The position numbers were made by a program, and so were the translations under genes. Positions 8,751 to 16,992 of a stretch of 64,000 bases of DNA are shown here, piece after piece (position 1 is the stretch's first letter; each line of letters starts with the position of its first letter). The DNA lies in the NCBI GenBank assembly GCA_004963905.1, contig SUGL01000024.1, positions 1 to 64,000 on the forward strand, given 5' to 3'. The stretch is from Mesorhizobium sp. (GTDB taxonomy: Bacteria > Pseudomonadota > Alphaproteobacteria > Rhizobiales > Rhizobiaceae). The notes under the pieces were generated by a model that saw only the letters and a program-made list of their open reading frames with translations, was not told the origin of the DNA and searched no databases.

Positions 8751-9698
8751 TTGCAGAAACGCCGTCTCGGTCGCACCGACCTTTCCATCGCGCCGCTGGT
8801 CCTGGGGGGCAACGTCTTCGGCTGGACCGCCGACGAGAAGACTTCCTTCGACCTGCTCGACCGGTTTGCCGAGGCCGGCTTCAATGCCGTCGACACCGCC
8901 GATGCCTATTCACGCTGGGCTCCGGGCAACAAGGGCGGCGAATCCGAAACCATCATCGGCAACTGGATGAAAAGCCGCGGCAATCGCGACAGGATCGTCG
9001 TCATCACCAAGGTCGGCTCCGACATGGGCCAAGGTAAGCGGGACCTGTCCGCGGCCTATATCGAAAAGGCGGTCGACGCGTCGCTGAAGCGACTGCAAAC
9101 CGATGTGATCGATCTTTATCTGTCGCATTGGCCGGATCCCGCCACGCCTTACGAGGAGACGCTCGGCGCCTATCAGCGCCTGCTGGAGAAAGGCAAGATC
9201 CGTTATCCGGGCTGCTCCAACCTCGATGCCGGACAATTGCGCGCGGCGCTCGACGTCGCCAGCCTGCGCAGCCTGCCGCGTTACGAGGTCCTGCAGCCCG
9301 AATACAATTTGTACGACCGTTCCTCGCTGGATGGCCCGCTGCTCGACCTCTGCAAGACGGAGGGCCTCGGGGTCATCACCTATTTCAGCCTCGCCAAGGG
9401 TTTTCTCAGCGGCAAATACCGCGGCAAGGACGATCTTGGCCAAAGCGCGCGCGGTGAAGATGTCGCCGAGTATCTCAATGAGCGCGGCATGCGCATCCTC
9501 TCCGCGCTCGATGCCGCGGCTGCGCGCCATTCGGCCAAGCAGGCGGAAGTGGCGCTCGCCTGGATCATGGCGCGGCCGGGCATCACCGCGCCGATCGCAA
9601 GCGCCACGACGCCCGCCCAGATGGACAGCCTGATCCGCGCCGCCTCGCTCAAGCTTTCCGCCGACGATATCGCCGCGCTCGACCGGGCCAGCGCCTAA
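8751..9698 (+). CDS. Aldo/keto reductase
   Basis: A 315-residue NADPH-dependent oxidoreductase of the AKR superfamily with a TIM-barrel fold. The catalytic tetrad is visible as Asp48, Tyr53, Lys87 and His126 (VDTADAYSR, ITKVG, YLSHWPDP). The subgroup resembles general stress or potassium-channel-beta-like AKRs; the substrate is unknown. The start codon is TTG at 8751, with GGAG about 8 bases upstream. The stop codon TAA is the first part of palindromic element copy 2. Confidence 0.9.
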   Translation: MQKRRLGRTDLSIAPLVLGGNVFGWTADEKTSFDLLDRFAEAGFNAVDTADAYSRWAPGNKGGESETIIGNWMKSRGNRDRIVVITKVGSDMGQGKRDLSAAYIEKAVDASLKRLQTDVIDLYLSHWPDPATPYEETLGAYQRLLEKGKIRYPGCSNLDAGQLRAALDVASLRSLPRYEVLQPEYNLYDRSSLDGPLLDLCKTEGLGVITYFSLAKGFLSGKYRGKDDLGQSARGEDVAEYLNERGMRILSALDAAAARHSAKQAEVALAWIMARPGITAPIASATTPAQMDSLIRAASLKLSADDIAALDRASA

Positions 9699-9919
9699 GG
9701 GATATTGATATTCAGGTGAGGCCGGCCTGCAAATGGCGGCTTCCTGCGCTTCCGGTGCTCACGTACGTTAAGTACCTTCGCCGGCTGAAGCCCTTACAAG
9801 TGTCTCCGCTCTATGAAGGCTACGGCCGGCGTAGGCCGGTTCTCGGAAGCCGCCATTTTGGTCGCTTCGCGCCCGTCTTCGACTCCGGCTCGGCCTGACC
9901 TGAATCTCAACATCCCTTA
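9696..9919. repeat. Palindromic intergenic element, copy 2 (long form)
   Basis: The same terminal inverted repeats as copy 1 (GATATTCAGGTGAGGC at 9707; GCCTGACCTGAATCTC ending near 9908), but about 80 bases longer in the middle. The extra segment is itself partly inverted (CCTTCGCCGGC and GGCCGGCGTAGG). The flanks TAAGGGAT and ATCCCTTA form the outer locus-specific palindrome, and the left arm starts with the stop codon of the aldo/keto reductase. The interval to lysE (10014) holds nothing else recognised. Confidence 0.85.
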
Positions 9920-10013
9920 ACCTTAGTGCCGTAAGGCCGCGCACGATCGTCCAAGACCTTGCCGGAGTCCCGCGATAATTCCTTGCCGCATCGCGGCAGG
10001 AATTGGGGTCGGC

Positions 10014-10628
10014 ATGGCCGGAGCAATTGGAGCGCAGTCCTGGCAGCAATTGCTGGCGCTGGTCATGGCGGCGGCCGTCGTCATGGGCAGTCCCGGTCCG
10101 GCGACGATCAGCGTCACAGCAATCGGCGCCGCCTTCGGGCTGCGGCCTTCGCTGGGCTACACTTTGGGCGTCGTGCTTGGAACGACCGTCGTGCTTCTGG
10201 TGGTGGCCGCCGGCCTGGTCGGCGTGCTCGCCTCGATACCGGGGGTGGCGCCGCTGCTGATGGTCGCGTCGGCCGCCTACATCCTCTACCTCGCCTTCAG
10301 GATCGCGACGGCGCCGCCGCTTGCGGAAGACGAGAACAAGGCGGCGCGCCCTACTTTTCTCGGCGGCTTGATGCTCGCCGTCGCCAATCCGAAGGCCTAT
10401 GTGGCGATCGGCGCCGTGTTTGCCGGCGCCTCGGTGCAGGCCGATGCGCTCGGACTGCCAACCAGGCTGCTGGTGCTGGCAGCGATGATCGTCGCCATCC
10501 ATGGGCTCTGGCTTCTCGCCGGCACGGTTTTTGCGCGGTTGCTGCGCAATCCGCTGGCGTCGCGGATCATCAACCTCGTCTTCGCGGCGACGCTGGTGCT
10601 GACCACCGCGCTCGCGGAACTGCCGTGA
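10014..10628 (+). CDS. LysE family translocator
   Basis: A 204-residue integral membrane protein with about six helices. The LysE/RhtB family motif lies near the N terminus (VVMGSPGPATISV) and a second conserved element is GLMLAVANPKAYVAIG. Members export amino acids or related small molecules across the inner membrane; the substrate is not predictable. The closest preceding feature is palindromic element copy 2. Confidence 0.88.
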   Translation: MAGAIGAQSWQQLLALVMAAAVVMGSPGPATISVTAIGAAFGLRPSLGYTLGVVLGTTVVLLVVAAGLVGVLASIPGVAPLLMVASAAYILYLAFRIATAPPLAEDENKAARPTFLGGLMLAVANPKAYVAIGAVFAGASVQADALGLPTRLLVLAAMIVAIHGLWLLAGTVFARLLRNPLASRIINLVFAATLVLTTALAELP

Positions 10629-10634
10629 GCAGGA

Positions 10635-11435
10635 TCAAGCCTTTGTCGTTGACGCAGCGCCGAGCTCCGCCAGCCGCTTCACCGCCGTCGGCGGCAGAGG
10701 CGGCGGGTTCGGCGCGCGCGAGGCCTCGACGAGCAGCTCGTCGCAGGCGGCCTCCGTCTCGCCGATCAGCCGCTGCATGAATTCCTCCTTGCCGAGACCC
10801 GGAGGAATGGGCGGCAGGAAGCGGGCCTTGATGGTGCCCGGATAGCGCATGAATTTGCGGCGCGGCCAGTAGAGGCCGGCGACATGAGCGACCGGCACCA
10901 CGGGAACGCCGAGCTGGGTATAAAGCTCGACGATGCCATATTTGTAGGACGGCTCGGCGCCCGGCGGGCGGCGCGTGCCTTCCGGATAGATGATGAGCTG
11001 ACGAGGATTGCGCGCCATCTCCTGCCTGGTCGCGACGACGACCGCTTTCAACGCTTTCGAGCGGCTGCCGCGGTCGACCGGGATCATGCGCATCTTCATG
11101 ATGTACCAGCCGAAGAAGGGGATCCAGGTCAGCTCCCGCTTCAGAATATACAAAGCGTCGTCGAGATAAGGAAAAAAGGCGATCGCGTCCCAGAAGGACT
11201 GATGCTTGGGCGCCAGGATGAACGACCCTTCCGGCAGGTTTTCGACGCCCGTGATCTCGCTCCTGGTGCCGGCGATCTTGTCGTAGAGCCACATCGAGGT
11301 GCGCGACCAGAATTTCGGCACGAACCAGGCGCGGTGGCGCGGCGACAGGAAATAGAAGGGCGTCCAGAAGATCATTTGGACGACCAGGCTGAGATAGAAG
11401 GCAAGGTTGAACGCCAGCGAGCGGATATAGAGCAT
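10635..11435 (-). CDS. plsC: Lysophospholipid (1-acylglycerol-3-phosphate) acyltransferase
   Basis: A 266-residue membrane-associated acyltransferase. The catalytic HX4D motif is H78-QSFW-D83, and the glycerol-phosphate-binding EGTR is at 152-155. The N-terminal hydrophobic segment (about 5-30) anchors it in the inner membrane. It acylates the sn-2 position of lysophosphatidic acid in phospholipid synthesis. In relatives this gene lies close to ftsEX and the YdcF-like gene, as here. It converges with lysE. Confidence 0.9.
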   Translation of the reverse strand: MLYIRSLAFNLAFYLSLVVQMIFWTPFYFLSPRHRAWFVPKFWSRTSMWLYDKIAGTRSEITGVENLPEGSFILAPKHQSFWDAIAFFPYLDDALYILKRELTWIPFFGWYIMKMRMIPVDRGSRSKALKAVVVATRQEMARNPRQLIIYPEGTRRPPGAEPSYKYGIVELYTQLGVPVVPVAHVAGLYWPRRKFMRYPGTIKARFLPPIPPGLGKEEFMQRLIGETEAACDELLVEASRAPNPPPLPPTAVKRLAELGAASTTKA

Positions 11436-11469
11436 GCGGGAAAGGGCCCGGTGTGGAGGTGTGCGTTGG

Positions 11470-11712
11470 TTACACCAAGCGCGGCCAAAAAGAAAACGGC
11501 GCCGTGGTCGAACCGCGCCCCTCCTTCAGGCGCGGCGCGGCGAAATCGAGGAAGGCGCGCACCGGCAGCAGGCCCTGGCCGGCATGAACGACCGGCCAGG
11601 GCGGCGGCTCGAACGGCTCGAGCAGCGGCACGCCGGCACGCCGCGCCGCAGCGGAAAGTCTGCCGGCTTCCACCGTGGCGACGAACAGGGACACGGCATC
11701 GAGGCGGTCCAT
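11470..11712 (-). pseudogene. LysR-family regulator with a large internal deletion
   Basis: The 80-codon frame begins as a LysR-type helix-turn-helix (MDRLDAVSLFVATVEAGRLS, then AAARRAGVP, residues 1-29). It then jumps directly to what looks like the extreme C terminus of such a regulator (LEPFEPPPWPVVHAG, RAFLDFAAPRLKE). Intact family members have about 300 residues, so roughly 220 central residues, including the effector domain and part of the winged helix, are missing in frame. It is divergent from the flavin-binding gene at 11815, presumably its former target. Confidence 0.75.
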
Positions 11713-11814
11713 CCATTCTTCCAGAAAATGGAAGTTTAGATTGCAGATATGCCTTCTTCCTCCGGATTTCGGAAGGAGCTAAATACGGTGCTATTTCGTC
11801 CGAGGAGCGCCGCC

Positions 11815-12432
11815 ATGAACGCCTTCACCAGCGATGTCGCCTTCACGCCCACGGTCAAGGCCATCCAGTCCCGCAAAGGTTCGCGCGAATCCTACGCTCG
11901 CGTCGAGGAGCGCGGCGGCTGGCGGGCGGCGATCACGCCCGATCTCGCCGCTTTCGTCGAGGCGCAGACCAGCGTGTTCCTGGCCACGGCCAATGGCGGC
12001 GGCCAGCCCTATATCCAGCATCGCGGCGGCCCCGCCGGCTTCCTCAAGGTGATCGACGAGCAGACGATCGGCTTTGCCGATTTCTCGGGCAACCGGCAGT
12101 TCATCACCCAGGGCAATCTTGCGGACAATGCCCAGGCCTTCCTGTTCCTGATCGACTACATGCTTCGGCAGCGCATCAAGATCTGGGGCCGGGCGCGGGT
12201 CGTCGAGGACGATCCCGACCTGACGGCAAGGCTGATGCCGGCAAATTACAGGGCGCGACCGGAGCAAGCGATCCTGTTCACCGTCACGGCCTGGGACGCC
12301 AATTGTCCGCAGCACATTCCGCAGCGTTTTGAAGCAGCGGATGTGGCCGCGGCGCTTGCCGAGCGCGACCAGCGCATCGCAGACCTCGAGCAAGAAGTTG
12401 CGCGCCTGCGTGGAGTTGCGATTAAGGGATGA
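11815..12432 (+). CDS. Pyridoxamine 5'-phosphate oxidase-like FMN-binding protein
   Basis: A 205-residue split-barrel flavin-binding protein. The stretch ATANGGGQPYIQHRGGPAGF and the following strands match the PNPOx-like family often placed next to LysR regulators. The last 25 residues (LAERDQRIADLEQEVARLRG) form a short predicted coiled coil. GAGGAG lies 8 bases before the ATG at 11815, which favours it over an upstream in-frame start at 11749. The substrate is unknown. The 3-prime end overlaps the convergent YdcF-like gene by 11 bases. Confidence 0.85.
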   Translation: MNAFTSDVAFTPTVKAIQSRKGSRESYARVEERGGWRAAITPDLAAFVEAQTSVFLATANGGGQPYIQHRGGPAGFLKVIDEQTIGFADFSGNRQFITQGNLADNAQAFLFLIDYMLRQRIKIWGRARVVEDDPDLTARLMPANYRARPEQAILFTVTAWDANCPQHIPQRFEAADVAAALAERDQRIADLEQEVARLRGVAIKG

Positions 12433-13174
12433 CCTGGCCTGGCTGCTTCCCGTCCTTGGCGACCGAGGCTTCGGCTAGGGTGACGCCCTCGGCGGTCGGG
12501 CGAATCGGAACGATGCCGCGCGCCAGCGCCAGAACATATTTGCTGTATTCGGTGAGCAGCACGCGCAGCGCTTCCGGCTTGGTCAGCCAGCTGCCGTTGC
12601 CCAGCTTGGTGTTGACCACCGGATACGGTTCGAGCCGCGCGCCATGCAGCAGCCGGCCCATTTCCAGCAGGCTGCGCGGCATGTGGTAGTTGTTGGTGAC
12701 GAGGATGATGCTGCCATAGGCGTGGCTTTCCACCCATTTGGCGCTCTCCTCGGCATTGCCGATGGTGTCGAGCGCGGCACGGTCGATGTCGACGCAGCAG
12801 GAAAACAGCTGCTTGTCGCCGCCCATCGCCATTTGCAGCTGGCGGCGGCTGGCCGAGGGATGGACGCCGCTTATCAAGAGCCGCTCGCCCTTTCCCGACG
12901 CCAGCAGGTCCATGGCTGCGTCCAGCCGCGACTGGCCGCCGGTGAGCACGATGATGGCGTCGGCCTTGGCCGGATTGACCGGCGTCGTCATGCTGCTGAC
13001 CTTGTCGGCAAACCAGCCGAAGCCACCAGCGAAAAGCGCCAGCAGGGCAAGCACGAAGAAACCGCAGATACGAAGCGCAAATCTGAGGCGACCAGACCTT
13101 GCAGACCCAGCGCCGCGCGAAAGCGCCGCTGGCATCCGTCCAGCCGTTCCGATCGAGTCCCGCGCGTCCATCAT
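12422..13174 (-). CDS. YdcF-like DUF218 membrane protein
   Basis: A 250-residue protein with one N-terminal membrane helix (about 34-56) and a DUF218 domain. The domain starts with ADAIIVLTGGQSRLDAA, contains the LISGVHP and LVTNNYHMPRS motifs, and ends near residue 220. DUF218 proteins (YdcF, SanA, ElyC) act in envelope biology, and ElyC affects lipid-carrier metabolism; the exact reaction is unknown. It lies downstream of ftsX on the same strand, a gene order recurrent in Rhizobiales. Confidence 0.87.
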   Translation of the reverse strand: MMDARDSIGTAGRMPAALSRGAGSARSGRLRFALRICGFFVLALLALFAGGFGWFADKVSSMTTPVNPAKADAIIVLTGGQSRLDAAMDLLASGKGERLLISGVHPSASRRQLQMAMGGDKQLFSCCVDIDRAALDTIGNAEESAKWVESHAYGSIILVTNNYHMPRSLLEMGRLLHGARLEPYPVVNTKLGNGSWLTKPEALRVLLTEYSKYVLALARGIVPIRPTAEGVTLAEASVAKDGKQPGQVIP

Positions 13175-13343
13175 CCTCAGGTTAATCCTGAAAACATCCT
13201 ATGGTTAACTCCGAAATGCGGCCTTTCATAGATAAGGCGGCGCACTTTGCGTTACGGCAGCTGCTCGGTCCGTGATCGTTTTCCTTCCTGAATATAACGG
13301 TTTAGACCGGTTTCCATTTTCGTTCCACGGCGTCTCGTCATGA

Positions 13344-14336
13344 TCAGCCCGAGTCCGGCTGGCGGATGTCGATATCGCTGAGATAGGCGACGACGGTGGC
13401 ATGCGAGGTCGCCGCCGTGAGCGCGCCGATCACCAGCACCATCAGGCCGACGCCGAGATAGCCGGTGGAGCCGATGGCGAAATTGCCGAACAGCGCGGTC
13501 GCCTGGTCGGCCTCCGGCGTCGCCATGTTGCGCGACGACCACCAGGAAAAGACGATGAACACGAGAATGGCGGCGGCGCCTCCGGCGGCGGCGCCCTTCA
13601 TGCCGGTGACCAGGAAATGCCAGCGGAATTCGCGCGCGATGAAGCGCGCCTCGGCGCCGACGAAATGCAACACCTCGATGATGTGGCCGTTGCCGGCCAT
13701 GGCGCCGCGCGTGGCGAACACGACCGTCAGCACCGTCGCCGACAATATCAGCGCCAGCACGGCAAAGCCGATCGTCACCGTCGTGTGCGCCATGGCGACC
13801 AGCCGGTCGACCCAGGTGCGATGGTCGTCGAGCGCCGCGCTCGGCAGCTTGGGCGTGATCGCGGCGCGCATGGCGGCGAAGTCGGGCGGGCTGGCCTCGT
13901 CGATGGTGACGACGATGAGCCGCGGCACCGGCAGTTCATCGATATTGAGGCCGGTGCCCAGCCACGGCTCCAGGAGCCGCGCCGTCGCATCTCGGTCGAC
14001 AATCTTCGTGCCCTTCACGCCGGGGAACTCGCTGGCGATCTGCGAGGCCTGCGCAAGCGCCGCCTCCATGTCGAGGCCCTCGACCGGCTTGATCTGGATC
14101 GTCGCCTCGCGCGAGATCTGGTTCTCCCACACCGAGGCAGTGTCGCGCACCAGCGTCACGGCGCCGAAGGTCAGGCAGGACAGGAAGGTCATGATGGCGA
14201 TGACCAGCACCAGCGCCCGGCCGGCGATGTTCTGCGCCGGCACGATCGGCGCCATCTTGCGCTGGACGCGCCGAACGGTTGCCGTCGTCTCGGCGGCAGC
14301 TTCGTCATGCAGGTGATCGGCCGGAAGGTCAGTCAT
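13344..14336 (-). CDS. ftsX: Cell division protein FtsX
   Basis: A 330-residue membrane subunit of the FtsEX complex. It has an N-terminal cytoplasmic stretch and a first helix near 42-65. A periplasmic domain of about 100 residues follows, then three C-terminal helices (about 190-215, 245-270, 295-320), the standard FtsX layout. FtsEX couples ATP hydrolysis to peptidoglycan hydrolase activation at the division septum. The start overlaps the end of ftsE by 8 bases, showing translational coupling. Confidence 0.92.
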   Translation of the reverse strand: MTDLPADHLHDEAAAETTATVRRVQRKMAPIVPAQNIAGRALVLVIAIMTFLSCLTFGAVTLVRDTASVWENQISREATIQIKPVEGLDMEAALAQASQIASEFPGVKGTKIVDRDATARLLEPWLGTGLNIDELPVPRLIVVTIDEASPPDFAAMRAAITPKLPSAALDDHRTWVDRLVAMAHTTVTIGFAVLALILSATVLTVVFATRGAMAGNGHIIEVLHFVGAEARFIAREFRWHFLVTGMKGAAAGGAAAILVFIVFSWWSSRNMATPEADQATALFGNFAIGSTGYLGVGLMVLVIGALTAATSHATVVAYLSDIDIRQPDSG

Positions 14337-14988
14337 AGACGTCCAGCCTTCCGCCGGCGAGAATCATGCGCCGCGCATCGACCTGCTCCATCAGGCCGAG
14401 GTCGTGGGTGGCGATCACCACGGCGGTGCCAAGCCGGTTGAGCTCGATGAAGAGCCGCAGCAGGCGGCGCGCCAGCGGCGGATCGACATTGCCGGTCGGC
14501 TCGTCGGCAAGCAGGATCTCCGGCTGCTCGATCAGCGCGCGCGCGATCGCGGCGCGCTGCTTCTCGCCGCCCGACAGCACCGGCGGCAGCACATGCATGC
14601 GGTCGCCGAGCCCGACCCATTTCAAAAGCTCGGTGACGTCGGTGCGGTAGCCTGCCTCCTCGCGCCCGCGCACGCGCAAGGGCAGCGCGACGTTCTCGTA
14701 AGTGGTCATGTGATCGAGCAGACGGAAATCCTGGAACACCACGCCGATGCGGCGCCTGAGCAGCGGCAATTCGCTGCGCGAGATGCGCGAGCGGTCCTTG
14801 CCGAAAATGGTGATCAGGCCGCGCGTCGGCTTCAGCGACATGAAGAGCAGGCGCAGCAAGGTCGTCTTGCCGGCGCCCGAAGGACCGCTCAGGAATTGAA
14901 AGGAGCGCTCCGGAATGTGCAGGGAAATGTCGCGGAGGATCTCCGGACCCATGCCATAGCGGAGGCCGACATTTTCGAAGCGGATCAC
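14329..14988 (-). CDS. ftsE: Cell division ATP-binding protein FtsE
   Basis: A 219-residue ABC ATPase. Walker A GPSGAGKTT is at 35-43, the signature LSGGEKQ at 138-144 and Walker B ILLADEPTG at 158-166; the VFQDFRLL Q-loop typical of FtsE is also present. It partners FtsX in septal cell-wall remodelling. It is the first gene of the ftsEX pair and is divergent from the membrane protein at 15170. Confidence 0.94.
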   Translation of the reverse strand: MIRFENVGLRYGMGPEILRDISLHIPERSFQFLSGPSGAGKTTLLRLLFMSLKPTRGLITIFGKDRSRISRSELPLLRRRIGVVFQDFRLLDHMTTYENVALPLRVRGREEAGYRTDVTELLKWVGLGDRMHVLPPVLSGGEKQRAAIARALIEQPEILLADEPTGNVDPPLARRLLRLFIELNRLGTAVVIATHDLGLMEQVDARRMILAGGRLDVYD

Positions 14989-15169
14989 GTTCGGCGACCT
15001 GAAACCTTAGGCGGCGTCCTGCCGGCCTGTTCTCTGCCAAGACCATCGGCCGGCATGGTTAATCGTCGGTTAATTTCTGCGCGTTTTAGACGTTTCACAA
15101 TGGTTCCGGTGGGGAAGCGTTAACCATTTGCGTTTACCCAAAAGCAACGAAGATTGCACTGGGGCCGTA

Positions 15170-15817
15170 ATGGCTGAAGACAGAACCGCGCGCCCTGTTT
15201 CCGGCGAAATCATGACCGGCACGGCGGCAAATGCCGCGCCGGAGCGCGTCTTGCTCGACGCGCCGGGCGACATCGTCGACGCCGACTATGTGGTGCTGCC
15301 GCGTTTCGCCGCCCGTTCCGAGCCGACGGTGGCGCCGCCACCGTCGCAAGCGCCCTCGACGCCATCCATCGAAGGCATGGGCATGCTGCGCAAACCGGAG
15401 GCCGCGCCCACGCGGGCGGTCTCGCGCGGCGGTCCGATCTTCTGGATCGCCGGAGTGGGCGCCGCCCTCGTCGCTTTCTGGATCTCGGGCGGGCATGCGC
15501 TGGTGCGTCAGAGCCCCCTCTGGACGACTGCGCAGCCGGCAAGCGCGCTCAGCATTTCCGGCGTCACGTCGCGAATCGACGCCTCGGGGTTGAAGCCCGT
15601 CCTGTTCGTCGACGGTGAGGCAGCCAATGACGGCGCAAGAGCGGAGGCGCTGCCGCCGCTCGAGATCCGCGTCACCGACAAAGCCAGCAACGTCATCCGC
15701 TACAGGCTGGGGACATCCAACCGCTCGCTGGCGCCGGGCGAAAGATTCGGCTTTTCCAGCCGCCTCGATGTGCCTAGAAACGGGGTGAGGGCCGTGTCGG
15801 TCACCTTCGCCGGGTAG
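15170..15817 (+). CDS. Single-pass membrane protein of unknown function
   Basis: A 215-residue protein: a low-complexity Pro/Ala-rich cytoplasmic head (1-80), one membrane helix (about 87-105, GPIFWIAGVGAALVAFWISG) and a periplasmic beta-rich domain ending in VRAVSVTFAG. I recall that in relatives the gene divergent from ftsE encodes a protein with an MJ0042-type zinc ribbon at the N terminus; no such Cys cluster is present here, so either the ribbon was lost or this is a different gene. The start is at 15170; an upstream ATG at 15128 is less likely. The stop codon is inside element copy 3. Confidence 0.7.
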   Translation: MAEDRTARPVSGEIMTGTAANAAPERVLLDAPGDIVDADYVVLPRFAARSEPTVAPPPSQAPSTPSIEGMGMLRKPEAAPTRAVSRGGPIFWIAGVGAALVAFWISGGHALVRQSPLWTTAQPASALSISGVTSRIDASGLKPVLFVDGEAANDGARAEALPPLEIRVTDKASNVIRYRLGTSNRSLAPGERFGFSSRLDVPRNGVRAVSVTFAG

Positions 15818-15963
15818 GTGTGTCGATATTCAGGTGAGGCCGGCCTGCAAATGGCGGTTTCCTGCGCTTCCGGTACTCACGGACCCAAATGTCCGCTCCG
15901 TTCCGGTTCTCGGAATCCACCATTTTCGGCTCGGCCTGACCTGAATCTCGACACACCTAACCC
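15812..15963. repeat. Palindromic intergenic element, copy 3
   Basis: The core (15825 to about 15949) has the same ends and interior as copies 1 and 2. The outer locus-specific palindrome is the longest of the three: GGGTAGGTGTGTCGA on the left against TCGACACACCTAACCC on the right, one extra base aside. The TAG stop codon of the upstream gene is part of the left arm. Confidence 0.87.
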
Positions 15964-15998
15964 TTCCGGTGTTGCAGGCGATTTTGAAGGAAAAAAGC

Positions 15999-16541
15999 AT
16001 GCCAGTTGTTCGCGGCAAGGAAATCGAGGTCCTGTTTTCGGCTTCGGCGATCGCCCGCCGCAATCTCGAGCTCGCCAAGGAGATCGCCGGGCGCGACTAT
16101 CACGACTTGCTTGTGATCTCGATCCTGAAAGGCTCGTTCGTCTTCGCCGCCGATCTCATCCGCGCCATGCATGATGTCGGTCTGTCGCCCGAGGTCGAGT
16201 TCATCTTCATCTCCAGCTATGGCGCCGGCACCACCAGCGGCGAGGTCAGGGTGCTGCGCGATATCGACAACGAGGTCGCCGGACGCGACGTTCTGCTGAT
16301 CGACGACATCCTCGAATCCGGCAAGACGCTTTCCTTCACCCGCGATCTCATGCTGTCGCGCGGCGCCAGGAGCTGCGCCATCGCGGTGCTGCTCGACAAG
16401 CGCATGCGCCGCCAGACCACGCTCAACGCCGACTATGTCGGCTTCGATTGCCCCGACTATTTCGTCGTCGGCTACGGCATGGATGTCGCGCATGCGTTCC
16501 GGGAACTGCCGTTTGTCGGGGTCGTGAAGGGCGACGCGTAA
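15999..16541 (+). CDS. hpt: Hypoxanthine phosphoribosyltransferase
   Basis: A 180-residue purine salvage enzyme that makes IMP (and often GMP) from the free base and PRPP. The PRPP-binding loop VLLIDDILESGKT is at 98-110, the flexible-loop region SSYGAGTTSGEVR at 72-84, and the C-terminal FVVGYGMD motif is present. GAAGGA lies about 9 bases before the ATG at 15999, so the upstream ATG at 15969 is not needed. It is followed 75 bases later by cpdR, a neighbour pair seen in other rhizobia. Confidence 0.93.
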   Translation: MPVVRGKEIEVLFSASAIARRNLELAKEIAGRDYHDLLVISILKGSFVFAADLIRAMHDVGLSPEVEFIFISSYGAGTTSGEVRVLRDIDNEVAGRDVLLIDDILESGKTLSFTRDLMLSRGARSCAIAVLLDKRMRRQTTLNADYVGFDCPDYFVVGYGMDVAHAFRELPFVGVVKGDA

Positions 16542-16616
16542 GGTCGCGCTCCAAAGACCGCATGGACGTTTCGAATTTTCAGAAAACGTCAACGTTTCGG
16601 CGGCATCTATCTCGTC

Positions 16617-16988
16617 ATGGCAAAGCTTCTGATCGTCGAGGACGATGAGTCCGTCCGCACCCTCGCCGCCCGCGCGCTGGAGCGCGACGGGCATACCGTC
16701 GCCATCGCCGCCGACGGCGCGCAGGGGCTGGCGCTGATCCAGCAAAACCGCGGCGGCTATGATCTCGTGCTGTCCGACATCCGCATGCCGGAGATGGACG
16801 GCATCGAGATGGCGACGGCGGCGGCAAGACAGTTTCCGGCGATGAAGATCATGCTGATGACCGGCTATGCCGACCAGCGCGAGCGCGCCGAGGAACTGAA
16901 CGGCATCATCCTCGACGTCGTGCAGAAGCCGTTCACGCTGGCCGAGATTCGCGCCCGCGTCGGCCGGGCATTAAGCTGCTTCGCCTGA
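16617..16988 (+). CDS. cpdR: Response regulator CpdR
   Basis: A 123-residue stand-alone receiver domain. The acidic pair is Asp9/Asp10, the phospho-acceptor is Asp54 in LVLSDIRMPEMDG, a conserved Thr lies in MLMTGYA, and Lys is in the VVQKPF motif. There is no output domain. In Caulobacter and Sinorhizobium, CpdR in its unphosphorylated state recruits ClpXP substrates such as CtrA or PdeA and so controls cell-cycle progression; the CckA-ChpT phosphorelay switches it off. Length and motifs fit CpdR1. Confidence 0.9.
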   Translation: MAKLLIVEDDESVRTLAARALERDGHTVAIAADGAQGLALIQQNRGGYDLVLSDIRMPEMDGIEMATAAARQFPAMKIMLMTGYADQRERAEELNGIILDVVQKPFTLAEIRARVGRALSCFA

Positions 16989-16992
16989 CTGT

